Source: UBA4874 sp002399435
GTDB lineage: Bacteria > Bacillota > Clostridia > Caldicoprobacterales > DTU083
Direction: 5' to 3'
Assembly (NCBI GenBank): GCA_036823195.1
Contig: DAISGI010000013.1
Coordinates: forward strand, 1 to 62,080
DNA: 62,080 nucleotides
The notes beneath the pieces are model-generated. The model was given only the letters and a program-made list of their open reading frames with translations. It was not told the DNA's origin and did no database searches. The translations under genes and the position numbers were made by a program. Shown one piece after another: positions 32,865 through 42,862 of this stretch (position 1 is the stretch's first letter; each line of letters opens with the position of its first letter).

Positions 32865-34307
32865 TTGGCAAAAAGAGAGAATAGAGGGAATCAGGAACAT
32901 CGAATAAAAAAAGTTGATCCGAATTCAATCGGAGAGGAAATGGGAATCGAAGCGGGAGATGTCCTGTTGACCATAAATAAGAAAGGGATCGAGGATGTAT
33001 TTGATTACCGGTATTTGATCCAGGATGAATATATTGAAGTGGTAATCAGGAAGCAAAACGGCGAAGAATGGCTGCTGGAGATTGAAAAAGATTACGATGA
33101 CGATCTGGGAATCGAATTTGACAACAGTCTGATGAGCGATTTCCGTTCCTGCAGCAATCAGTGCATATTTTGCTTCATCGATCAGATGCCGCCTGGTATG
33201 AGAAAGACACTTTATTTCAAGGATGATGATTCCAGACTGTCCTTTTTGCAGGGGAATTATATTACCCTGACCAATATGCAGGACAGAGACATCGAAAGAA
33301 TTATCCGAATGCATCTTGCTCCGATCAACATATCGGTACAGACCACCAATCCGGAACTTCGCTGTAAAATGCTTCATAACCGGTTTGCAGGAGAAAAGCT
33401 CCGGTATCTGGATGCTCTCTGTGAGGCTCACATTGAGATGAATGGACAAATTGTACTATGTAAGGATATCAATGACGGCGGAGAACTGGACAGAACTATA
33501 GATGATCTTTCCAGGTATCTTCCCTTTATGCGAAGTGTTTCTGTGGTTCCGGCCGGGATTACAAAGTACCGTCAGAATTTGTATCCGCTTGAAATGTATA
33601 ATAAACAGGAATCAGCAGAGGTGATTGATCAGATCGAAAGCAGACAAAAGGAATTTTATGAACAATATGGGCTCCATTTTGTTCACGCCAGTGACGAATG
33701 GTATATCGCCGCAGAGAAGGATTTTCCGGAAGAAGATCGATATGACGGCTATATCCAGTTGGAAAACGGTGTTGGCATGATGAGGCTTTTTATAAATGAA
33801 TTTTATGAAGCACTGGCGAAGGCTCAGAAAGACCGGGAGAAAGGGAAGATACCGGGCAGTCTATCCAGGACTCTCACCATTGCCACCGGAAAGCTTGCCT
33901 ATCCGACCATACAGGGTTTTGCGGATCAGATCATGAGACTTTTTCCGGGGATAACTATCCACGTGTGCTGCATACGGAATCAGTTTTTTGGAGAGACCAT
34001 CACCGTGTCCGGTCTGATTACCGGACAGGATCTCATCGGGCAGTTGCGGGAAAGGAAGGAAAGCGGGGAATCCTCTGGAAAGGTATTGCTGATCCCCTCC
34101 AATATGCTGAGGACCGGAGAGCAGACATTCCTGGACGATGTTACGGTAAGTGATGTGGAAAAGGAGCTGGGAATGAAGGTAATTGTATTGGAACCGGGTG
34201 GAAAGGAATTTCTGGATGCGATTTTAAATGGTAAGTATCCGTCGAATGGGGACAACGGCAATGACAACTCGGCTTATATAAAAGTGTATAGGAACAGGGG
34301 AAAATAG
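32865..34307 (+). CDS. DUF512 radical SAM-type protein with PDZ-like N-terminus
   Basis: A 480-residue protein of the DUF512 family. Residues ~10-75 form a PDZ-like domain (IKKVDPNSIGEEMGIEAGDV). A radical SAM CxxxCxxC follows (C96, C100, C103 in RSCSNQCIFCFID). The C-terminal part (FFGETITVSGLITGQDLI, VLLIPSNMLRTGEQTFLDD) is DUF512 itself. The reaction is unknown; the family is nearly universal in Clostridia and often sits beside the EngA/Der GTPase, which is absent here. TTG 32865 is supported by AAAGGTGA at 32852-32859; GTG 32856 is less likely. Confidence 0.9.
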   Translation: MAKRENRGNQEHRIKKVDPNSIGEEMGIEAGDVLLTINKKGIEDVFDYRYLIQDEYIEVVIRKQNGEEWLLEIEKDYDDDLGIEFDNSLMSDFRSCSNQCIFCFIDQMPPGMRKTLYFKDDDSRLSFLQGNYITLTNMQDRDIERIIRMHLAPINISVQTTNPELRCKMLHNRFAGEKLRYLDALCEAHIEMNGQIVLCKDINDGGELDRTIDDLSRYLPFMRSVSVVPAGITKYRQNLYPLEMYNKQESAEVIDQIESRQKEFYEQYGLHFVHASDEWYIAAEKDFPEEDRYDGYIQLENGVGMMRLFINEFYEALAKAQKDREKGKIPGSLSRTLTIATGKLAYPTIQGFADQIMRLFPGITIHVCCIRNQFFGETITVSGLITGQDLIGQLRERKESGESSGKVLLIPSNMLRTGEQTFLDDVTVSDVEKELGMKVIVLEPGGKEFLDAILNGKYPSNGDNGNDNSAYIKVYRNRGK

Positions 34308-34574
34308 GTATAAGGAGGGCAGCTGTTTTGAAGTCGCCTGACTCTGGATGTTACTTTTTCTATTCATGAAATATTTAACTAATACTATCAAATTGTTAAA
34401 ATATCTTGACAATCAAGAATGTTCCAATTATGCTATGGATAGATGGGTTTTTTTATATAGAGTTAACGATAACCAGATGAAATAGAGTGGGCAGAAGATA
34501 ATATACTGTACAGAGAAGTTAATGTTTTTTCCAGTACTTGTATCGCTGGCAGCAATGGGCAAATGGAGGGCGTT

Positions 34575-34829
34575 ATGAGAGCAATGATCACAATAATATC
34601 TATAGTGATTTTGACATTTGTATGGTTGTTGATGGTACATAAAAATAGAATCAATTCCACAGGATATAACGTTGTCTTGTGTTTTATTTCTGCCGGAATA
34701 AGTTCACTTTTTCCTAAAGTGGGGGTTCCAGTACAGATTATTTTCTGGGTAGTGATATTTATAGTATTGTATTGGGGGGCAAAGATATATATCCGTAGAA
34801 AACAAAATGGGCCCAACCCTGATGCTTGA
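34575..34829 (+). CDS. Small membrane protein of unknown function
   Basis: An 84-residue protein with hydrophobic segments near residues 4-21, 32-49 and 51-70, and a basic end (YIRRKQNGPNPDA). No family recognised. ATG 34575 follows GGAGGG at 34565-34570 with short spacing; ATG 34563 overlaps that site. The stretch 34308-34562 before it is AT-rich and holds no other gene. A fragment of an ABC ATPase follows at once. Confidence 0.55.
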   Translation: MRAMITIISIVILTFVWLLMVHKNRINSTGYNVVLCFISAGISSLFPKVGVPVQIIFWVVIFIVLYWGAKIYIRRKQNGPNPDA

Positions 34830-34832
34830 TAT

Positions 34833-35027
34833 AATGGCGAACAGCAACGTATCGCCATCGTCAGGTGCCTGGCACATCATTCCATGGTAAATGCTGCAGA
34901 TGAACCCACAGGGAATCTGGATGATGAGAATACCCGGGCAGTTATGGATTTGCTGCTGTATTTGGCTCATAATGAGGGAAAGATATCACTCCCGTTGCAG
35001 ATGGAGGTTGGACTGCCCATTAATTGA
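34833..35027 (+). pseudogene. Fragment of an ABC transporter ATP-binding protein
   Basis: A 64-codon frame without start reads NGEQQRIAIVRCLAHHSMVN then ADEPTGNLDDENTRAVMDLL. This is the signature (normally SGGEQQR), Walker B and D-loop of a LolD/MacB-type ATPase. The Walker A half and the C-terminal end are missing, so it is a gene remnant, possibly linked with the small membrane protein before it. Confidence 0.75.
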
Positions 35028-35110
35028 CAAAGCGGCATGATCCAGCTGCGATGGGATTGGTACAACAGTTTTCGGCAGGATACAAATAAATATTCAGAGA
35101 CAAAGTGACC

Positions 35111-35151
35111 ATCGGCCATATGTGAGTTGTTTACATATGGCCGATTTTTTT
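35111..35151 (+). terminator. Strong intrinsic terminator
   Basis: ATCGGCCATATG (35111-35122) pairs perfectly with CATATGGCCGAT (35134-35145) around an 11-base loop, followed by TTTTTT. It insulates the protease gene from upstream transcription. Confidence 0.88.
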
Positions 35152-35459
35152 ATAAAAAAACAGCACAGGGAATTCTCATATCTTACTATTCGACACAAAA
35201 AGCCATTTAGTTGTATTAAAATACATTAAATATCAAAATATATAGGATATATATGACAAAGAAAAACAATACATAATTAGGAATATATGTTGACTTATAA
35301 ATTTACTGGTGCTAATATATATAACAATATATGTATAAATAAAACAATACCCCTATATCCGTAGAGATCTGCAATAAAGGATAATCGTCAAATATGAGGG
35401 GAAGGAGGACACAACAACTGGCGGATATCTTTTAAAATATGAATAGGAGTGATAGAAAG
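35152..35459. other. AT-rich upstream region of the protease gene
   Basis: No gene. A clear promoter lies at 35290-35318, giving a leader of over 130 bases before the protease start. AT-rich direct repeats of the ATATAT type fill the part before the promoter. Confidence 0.5.
35290..35318 (+). promoter_or_regulatory. Promoter of the secreted subtilase gene
   Basis: TTGACT (35290-35295) and TAATAT (35313-35318), 17 bases apart. Confidence 0.65.
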
Positions 35460-38400
35460 ATGGTTCTCAAAAGAAAGACACGAAAAGCAATTGCAGTCGG
35501 ATTGTTTCTGCTGATGCTGATCAGTTCCTTCCCCGCTTTTGCGGCTGGCAGCGTCCGGTCTGCGCCACTTTCCACAGCGAAGGATCAGCTCCGTAAGGAA
35601 TCTGCCAAAAAGATCGATCGGAACTGGGTGGGATCCCTTCCGGACGGGGAGTATGGAGAGGCGATTGTTTATTTGAAAAGTCAGACGAATGGCGAAGAGG
35701 CGGCCAGGGAAGCCAAAACCAAACTTTCTTCGTCGCTGACTCCAAATAAAGCGAAAACCGAAGTAAGAAAAGCAGTCATCAATGCACTCAAGGATAATGC
35801 AGAAGATACACAGCGCAATCTGGTGAAGTATCTGACGCAGCAGAAAGGAAAGGGAAAAGTAAAGGAATATAAACCATACTATATTATCAATGTGGTTTAT
35901 GTAAAGGCGGCGAAGGATGTCCTGAAAGATATTTCGTATTTCAGCGAAGTGGAAAAGATATACGAAAACAAAATTGTCAAGCTGGACAAGCCTGAGATCA
36001 ACAAATCCAAAATTCAGGCAAATGCAGACGGAGTAGAGTGGAATATTGAAAGAATCAAAGCGGATGCGGCATGGAATCTTGGAGTGGATGGAACAGGAGT
36101 TGTAGTGGGGACCATTGATTCCGGTGCGACATGGCAGCATCCGGCTCTTCAGGCAAAATGGAGAGGATATCTTCCGGAGGATCCCGACAATCCGAATCCG
36201 GATGGAAACTGGTTTGATGCGGTAAACGGGTCTGCTCTGCCCAACGACGATGCAAGCAATCCCCATGGAACCCATGTTATGGGAACCATCCTGGGTCAGG
36301 AGCCGGATGGGAGCAATAAGGTGGGAGCAGCGCCGGGAGCAAAGTGGATCGCCGCAAAGGCTTTCTCGCCAAACGGCGGTTATGACGACGATATTCTGGA
36401 AGCGGCAGAATGGATGATGGCGCCAGGCGGGGATCCTGAAGCGGCACCGGATATCATAAACAATTCCTGGGGCGGAGGACCGGGCCTGGACGAATGGTTC
36501 CGCTCTGTTGTTGTCAACTGGAGAGCCGCCGGAATCCTGCCGGTCTTTTCAGCCGGGAATGGAGAACCGGGAAAACAGGCACCTCCGGCTTCCGTGAGTT
36601 CGCCGGCGAACTATCCGGAAAGCTTTGCTATAGGAGCTTTGGACAACAACAATCAAAAAGCAGATTTTTCACAGAGAGGTCCGGGGCCTTATGACAATCT
36701 GAAACCGGAAGTTTCTGCTCCCGGAGTGAATATCCGTTCCTCCGTACCGGGAGGGTATGAGAGCGGATGGAATGGAACAAGCATGTCCGCACCGGCAGTT
36801 ACGGGAACAGCGGCTTTGGTTTTGTCCGCGAACCATTCTCTTTCCGTGGAAGACGTGGAAGACCTTTTGAAGGAAACGGCAACTCCTCTGGAAGATGCCA
36901 ACGATTCCGGGCATCCGAACAATGGATATGGTTACGGCCTGGTCGATGCATTTGAAGCGGTATCCAGGGTGGCAGGCGGGGCCGGAACAATAGAAGGAAA
37001 GGTACTGTCGGAAGGGCAGGATCTGGAGAATCCCGTTATCGTCCATGAGCAGAAGATATTTGATGCTTATCTGGGTTCTGATATTGCAATTCAGGCAGAA
37101 ATCTCCGATGATGTTTCCATTGTGGATACGGAGCTGCTGGTAAAGGAAACCGGGAAATCCTACTGGATCACATTACCGATGAAGAGAACAGCGGGAGATT
37201 ATAAGTCGGGAACCTATACCGGTACGATTCCTGCTGATGTCGTCGGGCAGCCCGGGCTCACCTATAAGATCAAGGCAAGGGATTATGACGGCAATGTGGT
37301 GGCTACGGAAGGATATCAGGTAAAGGTGAAGTTCGGTGTCGTTCCGGATCAGTATGAGACAGATTTTGAGCCTTATCCGACAGGATGGGTAATGGACGGA
37401 GACTGGCAATGGGGAGATCCTGCGGAGGGCGTGGGACCAGCCCCGCTGAGCGGAACGAAACTGATCGGCACCAACCTTGGCGGAGATTACGCCAACAGCG
37501 GAGACAGCGTTTTGCTGTCGGTACCACTGGATTTGAGAAATCGCGATTTGACCTTTGCACAATTTCGGGTGAGCCAGTGGTACGATATGGAAAATAATTA
37601 TGACAAAGGATTTGTCTATGTAACAAATGACTACGGTGAGACATGGACCCAGGCAGGGCCTGTCTATACCGGGGCCCAAACGGAATGGAAAGAAGTTCTG
37701 ATTGATCTGAATCCCTATATCGGATCAAAGGACCCCGTATTTCTGGCATTTCGGTTGACGACGGATGCCAGCGGTCAGAGAGCGGGATGGTATCTGGACA
37801 ATGCAAAACTGATCGCGACGGACAACACACCGCCCGCCACACCGACAAACGTAAAAGGCAAATTTCGCCTGAACAGGGTAACCCTGAACTGGGATGCGGT
37901 ATCGGATGCCGATGTCCAAAACTATCGGGTGTACCGCGCAAATGCGGAAGACGGCGAATATACCCTATTGGGAGAAACAGACGGTACCTCCTATGGAGAT
38001 CGGGATGTTGTTCCGAAAACGCCTTATTATTACAAAGTCTCAGCCTGCGACTTTGCGGGGAACGAAAGCGAATTGTCATCTCCGTTGGCAGTGGAAGTGC
38101 CGGCCTTTGGAGACTATGTCTTCCTGACCGATTTTGAGGAGAATAACGGAAACTTCACGACAGGCGGCGAGAATAACACCTGGGAATGGGGTGTTCCCAC
38201 ATCCGGTCCGGAAGCCGGGTTTTATGGGGAAAAGGTCTGGGCCACCGGACTTTCCGAGAATTATGCCGGCAACAGCAGCTGCTGGCTGGAATCTCCGGAG
38301 ATCCAGCTGCCCGCGGAAAATTGCTTTTTAGCCATTGGACATTGGTATGAGCTGGAGGATCGATACGATAAGGGATATATCCAGATCGCCCAAAAGGATG

Positions 38401-40934
38401 GAGAGAACTGGTCGGAATGGACAGATATTGCTCCTGGAGGCTACCTGACAGGAGACGGAAAGACATGGACAGACCTGGAAATTCCGTTGAATTCCTCTTA
38501 TGCGGGGAAAACGGTAAAAGTCCGGTTCCTGCTGACCAGTGACAGTTCCGTATCCAAAGCCGGCTGGTATCTCGATTATGTTCTGATTGATGCATCGGGA
38601 GAGGCGGGAAAAGCAGCCAAAACGGACAACCCCAGGGGAAAAATCAAGGCCGGGCTGAACGCGGATTTGATTTCTGCAAAAAAAGAAACCGAAGTGAAAC
38701 CATTTCAGCTTGATCTGAAGGCAATGAAAAAGGCAAAAACAGGAAAGTATAAAACCATACCGGATCAGAAGGTATCCTCCCTTTCTTCCGCAACAGCGGG
38801 ATTGCCTGTGGACGCTTCCGTGACGGTCCTGGAGACGGGAATAAGCGTAAAAACGAATCCGGCAGACGGAAGATTTCAGATGAAGCATGCCGCCAGCAAG
38901 GGAAATGAGAGCTGGACCCTGAAGGCGGAGGCCTATGGATTTTATCCGGCGGAAACAAAGGTTCATCTAAACGAAAACCAGACGGTCAAAACGAACTTTG
39001 TCCTGGAGGCAATTCCGAAAGGAACCATAACCGGAAGGGTTGTGGACCGATATTCCGGCGAACCCGCTTCAAATGCGGTCATACGGGTGCTGGAGGATCC
39101 CAGGGTGCCGGTTGCCATTGCCAATGAGAACGGAGAGTTTACCATCCCGGATATTTATGAAGGGGAATATACGCTCAAGGCGGTGGCGGATGGTTTTGAA
39201 CCCGGAGAGATTCATGTTGTAGCAGTGGGGAAGGAAACCGTCAAAACGGAAATACCCCTGAAGCGGTTTGTAGGCTATGAAGAAGAAATCGCGTATGATG
39301 ACGGAACAGGGGAAAACGCACTGGTATTGAATGCAGCCGGAAGCGGGTTGGCCATACGGGTTACCCCGGTTCAATCCGGTCTGGTAAAGGGAGCCAATAT
39401 TTTCTTCTGGGGAAATGACTGGCCGACTCCGGGCGGTACAAGGATCGGTATCACCCTGTACGATTCGGACGCAGACGGAAACCCCGTAAAGCTGGATGTC
39501 CAGCCGAAGATTGTGGATGTTGTACGGGGCGAATGGAACAATATCGATTTGTCGGAGTTTGGATTTTCCACAGACCGGGATTTCTTCATTGCGACCTGTC
39601 AGACGGAAGTGGGGACTCTTTCTCCCGGGACAGGTATCGATGAATCCAGTCCATATGCGGAAAGATCCTATCTGTATTCCGGTGATACCTTTACTCCCAT
39701 CAAGGAGGAGGATGTAGCCGGAGGCCTGATGATACGGGCAAGGATGGAGTATTCGGTCGGGACTCCTGAAATCAGCAATCTTGAAGATGTCAGCTATACC
39801 AATGAGGACTCCGTCGTGGTGGAAGGGACCGTAACGTCAGACAGCAAGGTAAACCTCTATGGCAACGGAGCCCGGATCGGAGAAGTGAATTCCGAAGGGA
39901 AGAAGTTCCGGAAGGAAATTGTTCTGCCGGAGGATAAAACATTGATCACGGTAACCGCCGAATTAAACGGCAAGGAAACAGAGCCCTCCCCCGGCAAGAC
40001 CGTCATAAAGGATAAGGTCGCTCCGGAGCTTACGGTTACCAGTCCGAAAGATGGCCTGGTTACAAAGGAAAGAGTGGTTGATGTAACCGGAACGGTTTCG
40101 GATAACCATTTCGGAAGACTGGAAATAAATGACGATGCAGTTGAAGTTGTTAACGGAGCCTTTCATGCAGAAAAAATCATTCAGGAAGGCGAGAATCTGT
40201 TCCATATCCGGGCGTATGATCTGGCAGGAAATCAGACGGAATCCACGGTCCACGTCGTTGTAAAAAGAGATAAGCCGATGATAACCGATCTGGAACCCTC
40301 GCAAGACGTGTATCTGCCTGGAGGGGAGGAACTGACGGTAAGCTTTCACAGTGAGCCGGGCGGACAGGGGAGCTTTCGTGTTTTGATTCCCGGCAGTGCT
40401 TCCACGCAGGCAAATCGTTCGATTGCCATGGAAGAAGTGGAAGCCGGATACTATGTCGGGAAATGGACCGCACCGGATGCCCGCATCAGCGGTCTGGTCG
40501 TGGAAGCAGAGTTTACGGACGTGGCCGGAAATACCGTAACCGCTGAGGCAGCAGGAAAGATACAGGTTGGAGTGGACGAGAATGCGATACGGGATCTGGA
40601 ACCTTCTAAGAATGTTACCCTGAAGGGAGGAGAGCAGCTTACCGTGAGCTTCCGCAGCGGGAAAGGCGGCTCCGCGTCCTTCCGGATTGTATTCCCGGGA
40701 CTCAGCGCATTGAAACCTGCAGCATCCAACATGAGAGAAGTTACTCCGGGGTATTATGAAGGAACATGGACAGCCCCGCAGAATACAAAAGCCAATGGGC
40801 TGCTGGTTGAAGTGACTTATACCGATGCGGATGGAAAGAAGACAACCGCCACAGCACCAGGCAGGATCCATGTGGTGGAATCCGGTAAGAAAAAGCCGAA
40901 GCCGCTCAAGCCAAAAAAGCCTGGTAAGCAATAA
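35460..40934 (+). CDS. Large secreted subtilisin-family (S8) protease, bacillopeptidase F-like
   Basis: A 1,824-residue exported protease. A signal peptide (VGLFLLMLISSFPAFA) is followed by a propeptide and the S8 domain with D220 (GTIDSG), H269 (HGTHVMG) and S441 (GTSMSAP). Then come two similar ~150-residue beta-sandwich domains (each with a WYLD near its end) flanking a fibronectin type III domain, a carboxypeptidase-regulatory-like domain (GTITGRVVDRYSGEP), Ig-like modules, two ~95-residue repeats (both start with DLEPS) and a Lys/Pro tail (KKKPKPLKPKKPGKQ). No sortase motif or S-layer repeats are seen. AGGAG at 35445-35449 favours ATG 35460 over 35439. Confidence 0.92.
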   Translation: MVLKRKTRKAIAVGLFLLMLISSFPAFAAGSVRSAPLSTAKDQLRKESAKKIDRNWVGSLPDGEYGEAIVYLKSQTNGEEAAREAKTKLSSSLTPNKAKTEVRKAVINALKDNAEDTQRNLVKYLTQQKGKGKVKEYKPYYIINVVYVKAAKDVLKDISYFSEVEKIYENKIVKLDKPEINKSKIQANADGVEWNIERIKADAAWNLGVDGTGVVVGTIDSGATWQHPALQAKWRGYLPEDPDNPNPDGNWFDAVNGSALPNDDASNPHGTHVMGTILGQEPDGSNKVGAAPGAKWIAAKAFSPNGGYDDDILEAAEWMMAPGGDPEAAPDIINNSWGGGPGLDEWFRSVVVNWRAAGILPVFSAGNGEPGKQAPPASVSSPANYPESFAIGALDNNNQKADFSQRGPGPYDNLKPEVSAPGVNIRSSVPGGYESGWNGTSMSAPAVTGTAALVLSANHSLSVEDVEDLLKETATPLEDANDSGHPNNGYGYGLVDAFEAVSRVAGGAGTIEGKVLSEGQDLENPVIVHEQKIFDAYLGSDIAIQAEISDDVSIVDTELLVKETGKSYWITLPMKRTAGDYKSGTYTGTIPADVVGQPGLTYKIKARDYDGNVVATEGYQVKVKFGVVPDQYETDFEPYPTGWVMDGDWQWGDPAEGVGPAPLSGTKLIGTNLGGDYANSGDSVLLSVPLDLRNRDLTFAQFRVSQWYDMENNYDKGFVYVTNDYGETWTQAGPVYTGAQTEWKEVLIDLNPYIGSKDPVFLAFRLTTDASGQRAGWYLDNAKLIATDNTPPATPTNVKGKFRLNRVTLNWDAVSDADVQNYRVYRANAEDGEYTLLGETDGTSYGDRDVVPKTPYYYKVSACDFAGNESELSSPLAVEVPAFGDYVFLTDFEENNGNFTTGGENNTWEWGVPTSGPEAGFYGEKVWATGLSENYAGNSSCWLESPEIQLPAENCFLAIGHWYELEDRYDKGYIQIAQKDGENWSEWTDIAPGGYLTGDGKTWTDLEIPLNSSYAGKTVKVRFLLTSDSSVSKAGWYLDYVLIDASGEAGKAAKTDNPRGKIKAGLNADLISAKKETEVKPFQLDLKAMKKAKTGKYKTIPDQKVSSLSSATAGLPVDASVTVLETGISVKTNPADGRFQMKHAASKGNESWTLKAEAYGFYPAETKVHLNENQTVKTNFVLEAIPKGTITGRVVDRYSGEPASNAVIRVLEDPRVPVAIANENGEFTIPDIYEGEYTLKAVADGFEPGEIHVVAVGKETVKTEIPLKRFVGYEEEIAYDDGTGENALVLNAAGSGLAIRVTPVQSGLVKGANIFFWGNDWPTPGGTRIGITLYDSDADGNPVKLDVQPKIVDVVRGEWNNIDLSEFGFSTDRDFFIATCQTEVGTLSPGTGIDESSPYAERSYLYSGDTFTPIKEEDVAGGLMIRARMEYSVGTPEISNLEDVSYTNEDSVVVEGTVTSDSKVNLYGNGARIGEVNSEGKKFRKEIVLPEDKTLITVTAELNGKETEPSPGKTVIKDKVAPELTVTSPKDGLVTKERVVDVTGTVSDNHFGRLEINDDAVEVVNGAFHAEKIIQEGENLFHIRAYDLAGNQTESTVHVVVKRDKPMITDLEPSQDVYLPGGEELTVSFHSEPGGQGSFRVLIPGSASTQANRSIAMEEVEAGYYVGKWTAPDARISGLVVEAEFTDVAGNTVTAEAAGKIQVGVDENAIRDLEPSKNVTLKGGEQLTVSFRSGKGGSASFRIVFPGLSALKPAASNMREVTPGYYEGTWTAPQNTKANGLLVEVTYTDADGKKTTATAPGRIHVVESGKKKPKPLKPKKPGKQ

Positions 40935-41010
40935 AAATCAAGGCAATCTCCAGAAAAAATGTAGAGAAGCAAATGAAATAAAATGAAATAACCAGATGAT
41001 AAGATACATG

Positions 41011-41049
41011 AAATCCCGTCCCTGCAGTTTACAGAGGCGGGATTTTTTT
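41011..41049. terminator. Bidirectional terminator between protease and ABC genes
   Basis: AAATCCCG (41011-41018) pairs with CGGGATTT (41038-41045), with a T-run on the right and A-rich sequence on the left. It serves both convergent genes. Confidence 0.85.
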
Positions 41050-41056
41050 CGGATGT

Positions 41057-42862
41057 TTAATTTTCGGATCCCTCAAACTGGCTGTTGTACATGTTGGCAT
41101 AAAAGCCGTTTTTCCTGAGGAGTTCCTCATGTTTTCCCTGCTCTATGATGCGTCCGTGATTCATGACCAGGATCACATCCGCTTCCTGGATGGTGGACAG
41201 TCGGTGGGCAACGATGAAACTGGTCCGATCGTGCATCATATAGGCAAAGGCAGACTGAATTTTCATTTCCGTCCGTGTATCGATGCTGCTCGTCGCTTCA
41301 TCGAGAATCAGCATGGGGGGAAGGCAGAGCAGGACTCTGGCGATACAGAGCAGCTGTTTTTGTCCCTGACTGATGTTGCCGCTGTCTTCTGAAATCATGG
41401 TATCATATCCGTCGGGAAGCCGTTGGATAAAGCTGTGGGCATAGGCTGCTTTGGCTGCCTCCACAATCTCCTCCTCTGTGGCATCCGGTTTCCCATAGGC
41501 TATGTTTTCCTTTATAGTTCCGGCTTTCAGCCAGGTATCCTGCAGGACCATGCCATAGCTGTTTCGCAGGGAAGCTCTCGTAACCTCCCGGATATCCTTT
41601 CCGGAAACGGTGATGCGACCGGTATCCACATCATAAAAACGCATCAGAAGATTGATCAGGGTCGTTTTTCCGCTTCCTGTCGGACCGACAATGGCGATTC
41701 GTTGCCCTGGCTGTACGTCCAGGCTGAAGTCCCGGATCAGTTCCTGATCGGGTTGGTAGCGGAAGGAGACATTTTCTGCCGTGACATGGCCGTCACTTTT
41801 CAGTTCCGATGCGTGCCGGACTTCCGGCACCTGGTCTTTTTCATCAAGGAATTCGAAAACGCGGGCTGCGCAGGCAAGCGCATTCTGCAGCTCGGTGACC
41901 ACCCCGGATATCTCATTGAACGGCTTGGTATACTGGTTGGCATAGTTCAGGAAGATGCTCAGCTGTCCGATGGATAAACTTCCGTGGATTGCAGACAGCG
42001 CACCAATCAAACCGACCCCGGCGTAAACGATGTTGTTGACAAAACGGGTGGCTGGATTGGTGATACTACTGTAAAATACGGATTTCAAAGTAACTTTCTG
42101 CAGTTTTTCATTAATGCTGTCAAAGCTTTTCTGACTTCTGTCTTCATAGCCAAAGGCCTGCACCACCCTCTGGCCTTCCACCATTTCGTTGACCAATGCA
42201 GTCTGCTTTCCCCTCATCCGGCTCTGACCCTGAAAATACCGGTGGCTGCGTCTGGCGATGAATGCTGCGACAATCAGACTGAGCGGAGTTAAAAGTACCA
42301 CAACAAGCGTAATGGTTACCTGGATGGACAGCATAAAGCCGATGATTCCCAGGATGGTAAGGACTCCTGTGAACAATTGCGTAAACAACATCAGGATGCC
42401 ATCGGAAAAGGTCTCGATGTCTGCAATCATGCGGCTCAGCAAATCCCCGGTGGAATGGGAGTCCAGATAGGAAAGCGGCAGCGACTGGATTTTTGCCATC
42501 ACCTGGTTTCTCAGATCCCGGGACAGGCAGTATGTAATATGATTGTTGCAAATGCTGAGGATCCATTGGGAGACGGCGGATACGAAAGCGGTAACAGCAA
42601 TCTGTAACAGAATGGGAACGATCGCATCAAAATCGACATGATCCGGTCCCAGCATGAAATCAATTGTCCGGCCAGTGAGAATGGGGATATAAAGCTGGGT
42701 AGCAACACTCCCCATCGCAAAAAGGATGCTGAGAATCGTAAACCCACTGTAGGGAGAGAGAAAATCCCGGATTCGTTTCAATGTGCTCACGGTATTTTCG
42801 CTGTCTTCCGCATTTCTGTTGTTTCCGGCTTCTCTTCTATCATTTGTGGATCTTAACGGCAT
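41057..42862 (-). CDS. ABC exporter half-transporter, catalytic subunit (pair 2)
   Basis: A 601-residue half-transporter: an extended polar N-terminus (~35 residues), six helices to about residue 335, then a nucleotide-binding domain with GPTGSGKT, signature ISQGQKQ and Walker B LILDEATSS carrying the catalytic Glu. It overlaps the upstream partner by 10 bp. It corresponds to the second gene of exporter pair 1 in order and in its non-LSGGQ signature. The start is placed at the first Met; a GTG about 25 codons in is possible. Substrate unknown. Confidence 0.9.
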   Translation of the reverse strand: MPLRSTNDRREAGNNRNAEDSENTVSTLKRIRDFLSPYSGFTILSILFAMGSVATQLYIPILTGRTIDFMLGPDHVDFDAIVPILLQIAVTAFVSAVSQWILSICNNHITYCLSRDLRNQVMAKIQSLPLSYLDSHSTGDLLSRMIADIETFSDGILMLFTQLFTGVLTILGIIGFMLSIQVTITLVVVLLTPLSLIVAAFIARRSHRYFQGQSRMRGKQTALVNEMVEGQRVVQAFGYEDRSQKSFDSINEKLQKVTLKSVFYSSITNPATRFVNNIVYAGVGLIGALSAIHGSLSIGQLSIFLNYANQYTKPFNEISGVVTELQNALACAARVFEFLDEKDQVPEVRHASELKSDGHVTAENVSFRYQPDQELIRDFSLDVQPGQRIAIVGPTGSGKTTLINLLMRFYDVDTGRITVSGKDIREVTRASLRNSYGMVLQDTWLKAGTIKENIAYGKPDATEEEIVEAAKAAYAHSFIQRLPDGYDTMISEDSGNISQGQKQLLCIARVLLCLPPMLILDEATSSIDTRTEMKIQSAFAYMMHDRTSFIVAHRLSTIQEADVILVMNHGRIIEQGKHEELLRKNGFYANMYNSQFEGSEN

